Shown: positions 8,267 through 16,963 of the stretch, piece by piece
Layout of the letters: each line of letters starts with the position of its first letter
Position numbering within the stretch: the first letter of the stretch is position 1
NCBI GenBank assembly: GCA_037131735.1
Contig: JBAXQM010000005.1
Span: forward strand, 62,001-126,000
Length of the DNA stretch: 64,000 nucleotides
Reading direction: 5' to 3'
DNA from: CAIUPE01 sp037131735
GTDB taxonomy: Bacteria > Pseudomonadota > Alphaproteobacteria > Rhizobiales > Beijerinckiaceae
Program-made: the position numbers and the translations under genes
The notes under the pieces: model-generated
Databases searched by the model: none
Seen by the model: the letters and a program-made list of their open reading frames with translations, nothing else
Told to the model about the DNA's origin: nothing

Positions 8267-8321
8267 TCTTTCCCTCAAATTTTATGCCGTTGAGCATTCG
8301 TGTTTTTGAAAGATCACTCTC

Positions 8322-9308
8322 ATGACCAAGTTTTCATTCTCTACTCTTCTTCTTTCCCGCCGGAAGGTTCTTGCCACGGTTCTCGCCGCGTCGGCATCAG
8401 CCGTCGCACTCGCGCCGCCGAGCCTATTTGCTGCACCCACTGAAGTGCGGATCGGCTATCAGAAAAATGGTGTTCTCTATCTCGCCAAAGAAACGGGCCA
8501 GCTTGAGGCCGCGCTGAAAGCAAAAGGCCTCAGCGTAAAATGGGTTGAATTTTCTTTCGGCCCACCGCTTCTTGAAGCCTTAGGGGCAGGCAGCATTGAT
8601 TACGGCACAACGGGTGACTCACCGCCGATCTTCGCGCAAGCCGCAGGCGCTAATCTTGTTTATGTCGCTGCACAAGAAGCGGCAGGATCAGGCGCCGCCA
8701 TTCTTGTGAAAGATGGATCCAACATTAATGCGTTATCGGATCTTAAGGGAAAGAAAGTGGGCTTTGCCAAGGCTTCATCATCCCATAATTTGACCATTGC
8801 CGCGCTTGAGAAGGCGGGTCTGACTTACAAGGATGTTGAGCCCGTTTATCTCGCTCCCGCCGATGGCGCGGCAGCATTCGCGAAAGGCGCGATTGATGCC
8901 TGGACGATTTGGGATCCTTTCTTCGCCGTTGCTGAAGCGCAACCCGGCACCAAGGTTTTGGCACCTGCCAAAGGGATTGTGACGCAGAATTCATTCTTCC
9001 TTGCCAATGCTGATTTCGCAAAAGCCAATCCTGAAATCGTATCGGCTGTTAATGAAGGTCTCGTCGCAACGGCGCGCTGGGCTGAAACACATCGCAAAGA
9101 TGTGACAGCGGTATTTTCAAAAGCAACAGGAATAGCGCCTGACATTCAGCAAAAGGCAGTCGATCGCACCGAGTTTGTCATTCATCCTCTGCGTGATGCT
9201 GTGATTGCCGAGCAGCAGCGGATTGCTGATCGCTTCCTCTCGCTCGGGCTCATTCCGAAACAGATCGCCGTGAAAGACATTGTGTGGACGTGGAAGCCCG
9301 CGAGTTGA
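8322..9308 (+). CDS. ssuA: Aliphatic sulfonate ABC transporter, substrate-binding protein
   Basis: 328 residues. The N-terminus has a signal peptide with SRRKVLATVLAASASAVALA and a probable cleavage after SLFAA; the Arg-Arg pair makes export by Tat possible as well as Sec. The mature part begins TEVRIGYQKNGVLYLAKETGQLE and shows the NMT1/SsuA-like periplasmic fold, including DYGTTGDSPPIFAQAAGANLVYVA and AIDAWTIWDPFFAVAE, which closely follow SsuA proteins. It captures alkanesulfonates in the periplasm and delivers them to SsuBC. First gene of ssuA-ssuD-ssuC-ssuB-flavin reductase. A strong stem-loop after the stop separates it from ssuD, which could keep the message for this abundant protein more stable. 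Confidence 0.93.
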   Translation: MTKFSFSTLLLSRRKVLATVLAASASAVALAPPSLFAAPTEVRIGYQKNGVLYLAKETGQLEAALKAKGLSVKWVEFSFGPPLLEALGAGSIDYGTTGDSPPIFAQAAGANLVYVAAQEAAGSGAAILVKDGSNINALSDLKGKKVGFAKASSSHNLTIAALEKAGLTYKDVEPVYLAPADGAAAFAKGAIDAWTIWDPFFAVAEAQPGTKVLAPAKGIVTQNSFFLANADFAKANPEIVSAVNEGLVATARWAETHRKDVTAVFSKATGIAPDIQQKAVDRTEFVIHPLRDAVIAEQQRIADRFLSLGLIPKQIAVKDIVWTWKPAS

Positions 9309-9320
9309 GTTGAGTTTCGT

Positions 9321-9366
9321 GCTGCAGGTTTCGGGGACGTCTCCCCCTTTGCCCGAAACCTGCGGC
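9321..9366 (+). repeat. Strong intercistronic stem-loop between ssuA and ssuD
   Basis: GCTGCAGGTTTCGGG (9321-9335) pairs with CCCGAAACCTGCGGC (9352-9366): 15 pairs including one G-U, with a 16-base loop. There is no T-run after the stem, so it is not a standard intrinsic terminator. Its place directly after the binding-protein gene suggests an mRNA-stabilising or partly terminating element that sets a high ratio of SsuA to the other products. Confidence 0.7.
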
Positions 9367-9417
9367 GCGAATAACAAAATCAAGAATTGATAGACTCACA
9401 TTCGAAAGACATGTCTC

Positions 9418-10575
9418 ATGGCCAACGCAGCAAAACCTCTTGATATCTTTTGGTTCATTCCGGTCTCGGGCGATGGCGCCTATCTCGGAACGGAAAAAGG
9501 CCATCGCCCCGCAGAGTTTTCCTATCTCAAACAAATTGCACAAGCGGCGGATCGTCTTGGATTTAAAGGCGTTCTCATTCCCACAGGTCGGGGCTGCGAT
9601 GATCCCTTCATTACGGCGTCGGCTCTGGCTGCGCATACAGAGCGGTTGAAATTTTTGGTCGCACTGCGTCCTGGTGTTGCTTCGCCCACTTTTGCTGCGC
9701 GTCAAGCGGCGGCACTCGATCGGATCTCGAATGGTCGTTATCTCGTCAATGTCGTGACGGGAGGCAATCCGACAGAACTTGCCGGCGATGGAATCTTCTT
9801 GCCGCATGATGAACGCTATGCGCATACGGCTGAATTTTTATCCGTCTATAATCGTTTGTTGCGCGGCGAGACTGTTGATTTTGATGGTCGCTATATCAAA
9901 GTAAAAGGCGCACGGCTTGATTTCCCGCCTGTGCAAGAACCATCACCGCCCGTGTGGTTCGGTGGGTCTTCTGATCCTGCGATTGATGTCGCGGCTGAAT
10001 ATGTCGACACCTATCTGACATGGGGTGAGCCGCTCGCTGATGTGAAGGCGAAACTTGACGCGGTGCGTGCGCGTGCAAAGGCGCATGGTCGCACAGTAAA
10101 ATTCGGTTTGCGTATTCATCTGATCGTGCGTGACACGGAAGAAGAAGCCTGGGCGCAAGCCGATAAACTCATTCGTCATTTGCCTGATGAAGCGATTGAA
10201 GCTGCGCAAAAGAAATTTGCGGCTGAGTCAGATTCGATTGGTCAGAAGCGCATGAGCGCCCTGCATCAGGGAGGACGTCGTGACAATCTCGTCATTGCGC
10301 CGAATCTCTGGGCGGGGATTGGTCTTGTGCGCGGTGGTGCAGGCACAGCGCTTGTTGGTGATCCGGATACGGTGGCCACGCGCTTGCGCGAATACCAAGC
10401 GCTCGGCATCGAGACGATCATCGCGTCAGGCTATCCGCATCTTGAAGAAGCCTATCAAACGGCTGAATTGCTCTTCCCTAAACTCGGCATCGGTTCCGAA
10501 CCGCGTCTTCGTCATGCGACCGCTCCCGGTGAATTTGGAGCGTCGGGCACGGGCCTGCGCGTCTCGGCATCGTGA
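9418..10575 (+). CDS. ssuD: FMNH2-dependent alkanesulfonate monooxygenase
   Basis: 385 residues, matching the usual SsuD length of about 380, and a bacterial luciferase-like TIM barrel. The N-terminal DIFWFIPVSGDGAYLGTEKG, the RFLVALRPG-type stretch (here KFLVALRPGVASPTFAARQ), NVVTGGNPTELAGDGIFL and VWFGGSSDPAIDVAAEYVDTYLTWGEP are close to SsuD. It uses reduced FMN and oxygen to cleave the carbon-sulfur bond of alkanesulfonates, giving the aldehyde and sulfite in the cytoplasm. Reduced flavin should come from the reductase encoded at 12226. The sulfite released is a substrate for assimilation, or for SoeABC encoded nearby on the other strand. Confidence 0.96.
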   Translation: MANAAKPLDIFWFIPVSGDGAYLGTEKGHRPAEFSYLKQIAQAADRLGFKGVLIPTGRGCDDPFITASALAAHTERLKFLVALRPGVASPTFAARQAAALDRISNGRYLVNVVTGGNPTELAGDGIFLPHDERYAHTAEFLSVYNRLLRGETVDFDGRYIKVKGARLDFPPVQEPSPPVWFGGSSDPAIDVAAEYVDTYLTWGEPLADVKAKLDAVRARAKAHGRTVKFGLRIHLIVRDTEEEAWAQADKLIRHLPDEAIEAAQKKFAAESDSIGQKRMSALHQGGRRDNLVIAPNLWAGIGLVRGGAGTALVGDPDTVATRLREYQALGIETIIASGYPHLEEAYQTAELLFPKLGIGSEPRLRHATAPGEFGASGTGLRVSAS

Positions 10576-10583
10576 GGTGAACC

Positions 10584-11444
10584 ATGAACACGCTCGCGCT
10601 GGCACATTCCAAAGACAAGCATTCGCAAAGGAATAACAAACGCGTGAGCAGTGTTGTCGTACCGGGACCCTTCGCCCCTCTTAAGCGCTTCGTTCCCGTG
10701 CTCGTGCCGCTTGTCATTCTGAGCACCTGGCAAGCGGCATCGAGTGGGGGCGCGTTATCATCAACGATTCTGCCGGCGCCACTCGATGTCGCACGGGCCT
10801 TTATCCGGCTTCTTCTCTCGGGTGAGTTGGCAGAAAATGCCGCCGTTAGCTTCTTACGTGCAGTCTCCGGATTACTTCTTGGCGGTACAATCGCGTTTTT
10901 GCTTGGATTATCGAATGGCTTGTCGCGACTTTCCGCGCAAGCGACCGATACGACCATCCAGATGATCCGCAACATTCCCAATCTCGCGCTTATTCCGCTC
11001 GTGATTTTGTGGTTTGGCATTGGCGAAGGCGCGAAACTTTTTCTCGTGTCGCTCGGTGTGTTCTTCCCGATCTATATCAACACGTTTCACGGCATTCGCA
11101 CGGTTGATCCGCAACTTCTCGAAATGGCGCGCTCTTACGGCTATCGCGGCTTTGCGCTGTTTCGGCGTGTGATTTTGCCGGGTGCGCTTCCCTCGATTTT
11201 TGTCGGCTTGCGTTATGCGCTCGGCATTATGTGGCTTACTTTGATTGTTGCGGAAACCATCGCTGCGCAATCGGGCTTAGGTTACATGGCGATGAGCGCG
11301 CGTGAATTCATGCAGACTGATGTCGTTGTACTCGCCATTCTGATTTACGCCCTGCTCGGTAAAGCGGCTGATCTTCTTGTACGCGGTTTTGAATCACTCA
11401 CACTGTCTTGGCATCCAGCCTATACGAAAGGAGTGCGTCCATGA
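10584..11444 (+). CDS. ssuC: Sulfonate ABC transporter permease
   Basis: 286 residues with about six membrane segments and the binding-protein-dependent transport inner-membrane domain. The coupling (EAA-type) loop is visible as ARSYGYRGFALFRRVILPGALPSIFVGLRYALG. NIPNLALIPLVILWFGIGEGAKLFLVSLGVFFP is typical of the SsuC/TauC/NrtB group. An AGGTGAACC ribosome site precedes the ATG, 9 bases after the ssuD stop. It forms the membrane channel with SsuB as ATPase. The stop overlaps the ssuB start (ATGA). Confidence 0.94.
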   Translation: MNTLALAHSKDKHSQRNNKRVSSVVVPGPFAPLKRFVPVLVPLVILSTWQAASSGGALSSTILPAPLDVARAFIRLLLSGELAENAAVSFLRAVSGLLLGGTIAFLLGLSNGLSRLSAQATDTTIQMIRNIPNLALIPLVILWFGIGEGAKLFLVSLGVFFPIYINTFHGIRTVDPQLLEMARSYGYRGFALFRRVILPGALPSIFVGLRYALGIMWLTLIVAETIAAQSGLGYMAMSAREFMQTDVVVLAILIYALLGKAADLLVRGFESLTLSWHPAYTKGVRP

Positions 11445-12229
11445 ACGCTCACGCACTCCGTATCGAGGACGTGCGCTCCGAAACGGGAGCGTCGATCAAG
11501 CTTCACAATGTGACGCGGTCATTCGGATCATTGCGTGTGCTGGAAGGGATTGAACTCAGCATCGAACCGGGATCATTCGTGGCGATTGTCGGTCAATCGG
11601 GGTCAGGCAAGAGCACGCTTCTTCGGGTTATCGCGGGACTTGATTCAGAACATGGCGGCAGTGTTCTGATTGAAAAGAACAAGGCGCCTGCCGTAGCGCG
11701 CATTATGTATCAAGAGCCGCGCCTTCTGCCTTGGGCCACTGTGATTGGCAATGTTGCGATGGGCTTGGGCCCGGAGGTTGAAAGTCGCACCGCACTGACA
11801 CGCGCGCGGCGCGCGCTGGATGCGGTGGGTCTTGGTGATCGGGCGGCGGATTGGCCTGCTATTCTTTCTGGCGGACAAAAGCAACGCGTAGCACTGGCGC
11901 GCGCACTCGTGAGCAAGCCCGATCTTCTTGTTCTGGATGAACCTCTCGGTGCACTTGATGCGTTGACGCGCATTGGCATGCAGAGTCTTCTCGAACAAGT
12001 TTGGCGCGATGAAGAATTTACCGCGCTGCTTGTCACACATGATGTGACCGAGGCGCTGACTCTCGCTGATCGCATCGTACTGATCGAGGATGGACGCATC
12101 GCGCTTGATATTGATGTGCCTTTCGCGCGGCCGCGTCGTCGCGGTGCCGTTCAATTCGGCGCGCTTGAAGAGCAACTTCTTTCAACTCTTTTGAAAACAT
12201 CACCCCGCACTGAGGAGTATGTGATATGA
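11441..12229 (+). CDS. ssuB: Sulfonate ABC transporter ATP-binding protein
   Basis: 262 residues from the ATG at 11441, which overlaps the ssuC stop and follows an AAAGGAG ribosome site; a longer frame starting at 11408 lies inside ssuC and is not needed. Walker A is GQSGSGKSTLL, the Q-loop YQEPRLLPW, the ABC signature LSGGQKQRVALARAL, and Walker B LLVLDEPLGALD. The Q-loop wording and the THDVTEALTLADRI switch region are those of SsuB/TauB/NrtD ATPases. It powers sulfonate import through SsuC. Confidence 0.95.
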   Translation: MNAHALRIEDVRSETGASIKLHNVTRSFGSLRVLEGIELSIEPGSFVAIVGQSGSGKSTLLRVIAGLDSEHGGSVLIEKNKAPAVARIMYQEPRLLPWATVIGNVAMGLGPEVESRTALTRARRALDAVGLGDRAADWPAILSGGQKQRVALARALVSKPDLLVLDEPLGALDALTRIGMQSLLEQVWRDEEFTALLVTHDVTEALTLADRIVLIEDGRIALDIDVPFARPRRRGAVQFGALEEQLLSTLLKTSPRTEEYVI

Positions 12230-12753
12230 TGAACCCTTCCATTGATCCGTCAACTTTTCGTCAGGCCATGCGTCGTCTTGCCGGTGGCGTGAGTGTCATC
12301 ACAGTCGGTTCGGGTGCAGATCGCACCGGTTTCACCGCGACGTCTGTTACATCTTTTTCGGCCGAACCGCCGCGCCTTCTTGTATGCGTTAATCGCGAAG
12401 GCTCATCTTGGTCAACGCTTTCTGATTATCGCAGCTTCGGGGTCAATCTCTTAGGTGCCGAGCAACAGGATTTGGCGGATCGCTTTTCAGGCCGGACGGG
12501 TGAGAAGGGATCGGCGCGCTTCTTCGGCGCGCCGTGGAAAACCCTTGTCACCGGAACCCCCCTTCTCGAAGGCGCGCTCGCCGCGATTGATTGCACCGTT
12601 GAAGAAGTGATCGAGCGGCAGTCTCACGCCATCGTTATCGGGCGCATTGAGGCTGTTGATCTCGGCCGCTGGTCCGATCCGCTTCTTTATTGGTCCGGTG
12701 TCTATCGCACGATCCGCGATTTGGAGACGGTCCCCTTTTCCGCCGTTGGCTGA
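12226..12753 (+). CDS. Flavin reductase, DIM6/NTAB (HpaC-like) family
   Basis: 175 residues. The fold is recognised from FRQAMRRLAGGVSVITVGSG, TGFTATSVTSFSAEPPRLLVCVNREGSSW and a FGVNLLGAEQQDLADRFSG segment, all standard for FMN-binding split-barrel flavin reductases. It starts on the ssuB stop (ATGATG, with GAGGAG 8 bases upstream), so it is the last ssu gene in translational coupling. It should supply FMNH2 to SsuD. In Escherichia coli this job is done by SsuE, a flavodoxin-fold enzyme; here a non-homologous reductase fills the position. NADH versus NADPH preference cannot be read. Confidence 0.9.
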   Translation: MMNPSIDPSTFRQAMRRLAGGVSVITVGSGADRTGFTATSVTSFSAEPPRLLVCVNREGSSWSTLSDYRSFGVNLLGAEQQDLADRFSGRTGEKGSARFFGAPWKTLVTGTPLLEGALAAIDCTVEEVIERQSHAIVIGRIEAVDLGRWSDPLLYWSGVYRTIRDLETVPFSAVG

Positions 12754-12795
12754 CCTGATACGCCTCTGCCTCAGACTGGGGCAGGGGAGAGTGCG

Positions 12796-14055
12796 GTGTC
12801 TGCAGAGATCGGCGCGTGCGACGGTATAGAGACACGCTATTCCTGGATCAGGCTTGGCATCGCCATTGTGATTGGCACAATCGGCGGTGTGGGCATGTGG
12901 TCTGTCGTTGTGGCCCTACCCGCCGTGCAAGTCGAGTTTGAGACTGGTCGCGGCAATGCGTCTTTGCCCTATACGCTTGTGATGTTGGGTATTGCGGCGG
13001 GGGGCATCTTTTTCGGCCGCATCAGCGATCAGCGTGGAATCGTTCCGCCGCTTTTAATCGGCGCAGTGGCGCTGGGCCTCGGCTATGTTGCGGCAGGTTT
13101 TTCTCCGAATATCTGGGTATTCATTGTCATTCACGGCGTGATGATTGGTGCGCTTGGAAGTGCTGCGTCTTTCGGCCCGCTGATGTCGAACACATCTTTG
13201 TTTTTTGATCGTCATCGCGGCTTGGCTGTCGCGCTGTGTGCATGCGGGAATTATATCGGCGGCGCGATTTGGCCGCGTGTCGTGCAATATGGTCTTGATA
13301 CGGTGGGGTGGCGCTACACCCATATGGGCATTGGTTTGATCTGCGTTGTCACATTGGTGCCCTTGTCCCTTTTGATGCGGCAGCGACCGCCCGCAGCACC
13401 TGCACGTGCATCAACGGCAACCGGACGTCATGGTTCGGCAAGTCTCGGTCTTCATCCCGGTCTCTTGCAAGTCTTGCTCGGTGTCGCCGGCATCGGTTGT
13501 TGTGTCGCGATGTCAATGCCGCAAGTTCATCTTGTCGCCTATTGCGGTGATTTGGGTTATGGCGCCGCGCGCGGTGCCGAAATGCTTTCGATGATGTTGG
13601 GGCTTGGTGTGATCAGCCGCATTGCGGGTGGTATGGTTGCCGATCGTTTCGGAAGCATTTTCGCTTTAGCGCTCGGATCCTTGATGCAAGGTCTCGCGCT
13701 CACCTTCTTCCTCTTCTTTGATTCACTCACATCGCTTTATCTGATTGCCGCGATGTTCGGTCTGTTTCAGGGCGGCATTGTGCCAAGCTATGCGATGATC
13801 GTCCGCGATTATTTTCCGTCTGCCGAAGCCGGACGGCGCGTCGGCGTTGTCTTGATGGCCACACTGGTGGGCATGGCCTTTGGCGGTTGGCTCTCTGGTG
13901 CGATTTTTGACCTGACCGGTTCTTACGCGATGGCGTTTTTGAATGGCGTTGTTTTCAACCTGATCAATCTTGCGATTGTGGTCTGGTTGTTGATGCGCAG
14001 CGGGGGCGTGTTCGCGGTCTATCACGCGCGCCGCGCCGCTGTCCGCGTGATGTGA
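12796..14055 (+). CDS. MFS transporter in the sulfonate gene cluster
   Basis: 419 residues from a GTG start at 12796 behind a GGGGAGAG ribosome site. About twelve membrane segments; the loop-2 motif GRISDQRGIVPPL and the second-half counterpart GMVADRFGSIFAL are major facilitator signatures. The closest resemblance is to monocarboxylate/oxalate-type carriers. It lies 42 bases after the flavin reductase and just before the old-yellow-enzyme gene, so it probably belongs to the same transcript. It might export a desulfonation product or import a substrate for the next enzyme; the cargo cannot be told. Confidence 0.85.
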   Translation: MSAEIGACDGIETRYSWIRLGIAIVIGTIGGVGMWSVVVALPAVQVEFETGRGNASLPYTLVMLGIAAGGIFFGRISDQRGIVPPLLIGAVALGLGYVAAGFSPNIWVFIVIHGVMIGALGSAASFGPLMSNTSLFFDRHRGLAVALCACGNYIGGAIWPRVVQYGLDTVGWRYTHMGIGLICVVTLVPLSLLMRQRPPAAPARASTATGRHGSASLGLHPGLLQVLLGVAGIGCCVAMSMPQVHLVAYCGDLGYGAARGAEMLSMMLGLGVISRIAGGMVADRFGSIFALALGSLMQGLALTFFLFFDSLTSLYLIAAMFGLFQGGIVPSYAMIVRDYFPSAEAGRRVGVVLMATLVGMAFGGWLSGAIFDLTGSYAMAFLNGVVFNLINLAIVVWLLMRSGGVFAVYHARRAAVRVM

Positions 14056-14069
14056 GTTGATTAAACAAA

Positions 14070-16037
14070 ATGGCCTTCAAAACGCTTTTTTCGTCCTATT
14101 CTATTGGCTCGTTGTCCGTACCTAACCGGATCGTATCCACGGGCCATGATACGGTGATGGCGCATCATGGCCATGTAACCGACCGCCTCATCGCTTATCA
14201 TGAAGCGCGTGCCAAAGGGGGCGCGGGGCTTATCATCGTGCAGGTTGCGGGCGTGCATGCGACGGCGCGTTATACGTCTCATATGCTGATGGCCGATGAT
14301 GATACCTGCATCGAAGGCTATCGCGCGCTCGCAACAAAAATTCATGCGCAGGGCACGAAAGTGTTCGGCCAATTGTTTCATCCCGGCCGCGAGATTATGG
14401 AAACGGATGACGGCACTGCACCAGTGGCCTATGCGCCGTCCGCTGTCCCAAATTCACGCTTTGCCGTGATGCCCGTTGCGCTTGAACAGAAGATGATCGA
14501 CGAGATTGTCGAGGGTTATGCAGCGTCGGCTCTGCGTTTAAAACAAGCGGGGCTTGATGGCTGCGAGATTGTTGCAAGCCATGGCTATTTGCCGGCGCAG
14601 TTTCTTAATCCCGCGGTCAATCGCCGCGCGGATCACTATGGCGGCAGTCTCGAAAATCGTATGCGGTTTATAGACGAAATCGCTGTCGCGGTTCGTGCGC
14701 GGGTGGGGGAAGATTTTGTCATCGGGCTTCGCATTTCAGGCGAAGAACGCGATGTTGAAGCGATGGACAAGAACGAGGTTGTCGCGGTGTGCGAGACCTT
14801 GGATCAAAAACACGCGTTTGATTATTATCATGTGATTGCTGGTACATCGGCTTCGCTCTCAGGCGCGATCCATATTGTGCCGCCGATGTATTATGAGACG
14901 GGGTATGTCGCGCCATTCGCGGCGCGTGTGAAAGCGGTTGTGAAGGCGCCGGTGATGGTCACCGGACGCATCAACCAACCGCAAATCGCCGAGCAGATTC
15001 TTGGCGAGGGGCGCGCCGATTTTTGCGGTATGACACGGGCCTTGATTGCGGACCCTGAGATGCCGAACAAAGCGCGCGCAAACAAGTTCGATGATATTCG
15101 CGCTTGTATTGCGTGCAACCAAGCCTGTATCGGCCATTTTCACAAAGGCTATCCGATCTCCTGCATTCAATATCCGGAGACGGGACGCGAGACGACTCTC
15201 GCCGCGCGCAAAATACCTACACGGAATAAAAAGAACATTCTGATTGCAGGCGGTGGTCCGGCAGGCATGAAGGCTGCTTCTGTTTTGGCCGCACGCGGTC
15301 ACCAAGTCACTCTGTGTGAAGCATCAGCTCAATTGGGCGGTCAGGCACTGCTCGCGCAAATGCTTCCGGGTCGTGCGGAGTTTGGCGGCATCATCACCAA
15401 TCTTTCGCGCGAGATGGACTTGGCGGGTGTTGATGTGCGGCGTTCAACGCCGGTTACGCGCGCGCTCGTTGAGCAGGAAAAACCGGATGACGTGATCATC
15501 GCGACCGGCGCCACCGCGCGTCGCCCCGAATTTGAAGGCTCTGACAGCGCACATATTGTCACCGCATGGCAAGCCTTGAAAGGCGAAGCGAATATTGGTG
15601 GCCGCGTTGTGATAGCGGAATGGAAAGGCGATTGGATCGGCATGGGCTTGGCGGAGAAGCTTGCGCGCGAAGGGCGCAAAGTAACACTCGCAACAGAAAT
15701 GCCGATGGCGGGGCAAGCTCTACCCTTTTATGTGCGTGATGAAATGGTCGCGCGGCTTCATCGTGCGGAAGTCGAGATTGTGCCCTATGCGCGGCTTTAC
15801 GGAACGGATGCGGAAACGGTCTATTTCCATCATGCGAGTTCAAGCGAGCCCATCGTCATGGAGGGCATTGAAACGCTTATTCTCTCACAAGGTCACGAGA
15901 GTGCGCGCATGCTGCATGATGACTTGAAAGATATGGATATGCCGATCCATATCATCGGCGATGCGCTTGCTCCGCGCACAGCGGAAGAGGCGGTGCTCGA
16001 CGGATTGAAACTCGCTGTGAGCGATCAATTTTCGTGA
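14070..16037 (+). CDS. Old-yellow-enzyme / FAD-NAD(P) fusion oxidoreductase
   Basis: 655 residues with three modules. Residues about 5-330 form an FMN-binding TIM barrel of the NADH:flavin oxidoreductase family (QLFHPGRE, FLNPAVNRRADHYGGSLENR). Then IRACIACNQACIGHFHKGYPISC carries the C-x2-C-x3-C-x11-C ligands of a 4Fe-4S cluster, interrupted here only by residue spacing normal to the family. The C-terminal half binds FAD/NAD(P) (ILIAGGGPAGMKAA). This is the 2,4-dienoyl-CoA reductase/trimethylamine dehydrogenase architecture, also used for N-methyl and betaine demethylation. It lies 14 bases after the MFS gene and ends 2 bases before the convergent soeC. The substrate is unknown. Confidence 0.9.
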   Translation: MAFKTLFSSYSIGSLSVPNRIVSTGHDTVMAHHGHVTDRLIAYHEARAKGGAGLIIVQVAGVHATARYTSHMLMADDDTCIEGYRALATKIHAQGTKVFGQLFHPGREIMETDDGTAPVAYAPSAVPNSRFAVMPVALEQKMIDEIVEGYAASALRLKQAGLDGCEIVASHGYLPAQFLNPAVNRRADHYGGSLENRMRFIDEIAVAVRARVGEDFVIGLRISGEERDVEAMDKNEVVAVCETLDQKHAFDYYHVIAGTSASLSGAIHIVPPMYYETGYVAPFAARVKAVVKAPVMVTGRINQPQIAEQILGEGRADFCGMTRALIADPEMPNKARANKFDDIRACIACNQACIGHFHKGYPISCIQYPETGRETTLAARKIPTRNKKNILIAGGGPAGMKAASVLAARGHQVTLCEASAQLGGQALLAQMLPGRAEFGGIITNLSREMDLAGVDVRRSTPVTRALVEQEKPDDVIIATGATARRPEFEGSDSAHIVTAWQALKGEANIGGRVVIAEWKGDWIGMGLAEKLAREGRKVTLATEMPMAGQALPFYVRDEMVARLHRAEVEIVPYARLYGTDAETVYFHHASSSEPIVMEGIETLILSQGHESARMLHDDLKDMDMPIHIIGDALAPRTAEEAVLDGLKLAVSDQFS

Positions 16038-16039
16038 GT

Positions 16040-16963
16040 TTAAGCGCGCGGATTGCCGTAAAACAACGTGACCACGTGCTCACCTTCCGCGAAGAAGAGC
16101 CAGCGTTCTGCCCATGCCGCGAGCAGAGAGGTGAGCGCAACGAGCGGCGCGAAGATAGGCATAGCATCCGCGCCGAGAGCAGCCAAAGCCGCGATGATCA
16201 AAAGCGCCAGAACAATGCGTCGGAGTTTTTCAGCGTGACGCCGCGCAACGACAAACCCCATTTCACGCTGCACAAAATTTTTGGTCGTATGCGGCGTTTC
16301 CCATTGGCGCACACCATCACCCAAGCCGGTTGCGGCGGCCATGGTGCGATCACGCGGCGCGCGATCAATGCCGCGCCAATAGATCGCCTTCATCAGAGCT
16401 GCGAGCAGCAGGGCGATCATCGCGAAGGGACTTAGGACGCCCACGCGATAATCAAAGAGCGCGAGTAAGGCGAGAGCAAGCGATGCGCCCGTTGCCAGTG
16501 CAAAAATCAAATAGACAGGGACGGTGAGTGGTTGGTTCCACGCACGAATGGTTGTGAGAGTGGCGTAGATTTTACCTGTGGTGAACACTGTGATCATCGC
16601 CATCAAGGCCGTGATCAAACCGAGCGGGGCAATTGCTTGGGGCATGTCATAGAGGCCCGACACCACGAGTCCAAAAAGCAGAGCGGGGGGATAAGTCAGA
16701 ATGGCCGCAACGCCTTCGCGTGAAAGCCACGAGGTGCGCCATTGCGATAAAGCACGCCATGCGCGTTCGGGATGACCAAGATGAAACGTGGATGAGAGAA
16801 GCCCCGCCGTGATGAGGACGAGAGCAATCACAATCGCAACAAAAGCAAAGAGCATTGGCAAGGGACTGCCAGTCAACGCACCGATCAAGCCGAGGAGTGC
16901 AAGCAATCCATAGCCTGCGCCGGATGCCGTTGTAAAAAAGATAACCGAATAGGCGGGATTCAT
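16040..16963 (-). CDS. soeC: Sulfite:quinone oxidoreductase membrane subunit (DmsC/NrfD-like)
   Basis: 307 residues, highly hydrophobic, about eight membrane segments, DmsC-type anchor. STFHLGHPERAWRALSQWRTSWLSREG is the conserved DmsC segment near the quinone site. The start codon directly abuts the soeB stop, so it is the third gene of a tight soeA-soeB-soeC operon. It anchors the cytoplasmic catalytic subunits and passes electrons to quinone. Alternative reading as a DMSO reductase anchor is less likely because SoeA lacks a Tat signal. Confidence 0.86.
   Translation of the reverse strand: MNPAYSVIFFTTASGAGYGLLALLGLIGALTGSPLPMLFAFVAIVIALVLITAGLLSSTFHLGHPERAWRALSQWRTSWLSREGVAAILTYPPALLFGLVVSGLYDMPQAIAPLGLITALMAMITVFTTGKIYATLTTIRAWNQPLTVPVYLIFALATGASLALALLALFDYRVGVLSPFAMIALLLAALMKAIYWRGIDRAPRDRTMAAATGLGDGVRQWETPHTTKNFVQREMGFVVARRHAEKLRRIVLALLIIAALAALGADAMPIFAPLVALTSLLAAWAERWLFFAEGEHVVTLFYGNPRA

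Larger units (their letters stand above)
7797..8321. other. 525-base divergent intergenic region with ssu leader
   Basis: No large gene is credible here; the longer open frames lack ribosome-binding sites and recognisable protein sequence. The left part (7855-7990) is AT-rich with an inverted repeat and repeated ATTCTC words and should hold promoters for the regulator and for the ssu operon. The right part (8120-8321) is a transcribed leader candidate: a ribosome-binding site, an eight-codon cysteine-rich reading frame (8134-8160), two or three stem-loops and then ssuA. Confidence 0.7.

Noticed and set aside
7962..8278. Frames of 60-97 residues in the ssu leader region
   Set aside because: No ribosome site, no recognised sequence and they conflict with the much better supported eight-codon leader frame.
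11645..12175. 176-residue minus-strand frame opposite ssuB
   Set aside because: Antisense shadow of a confident ABC ATPase gene.
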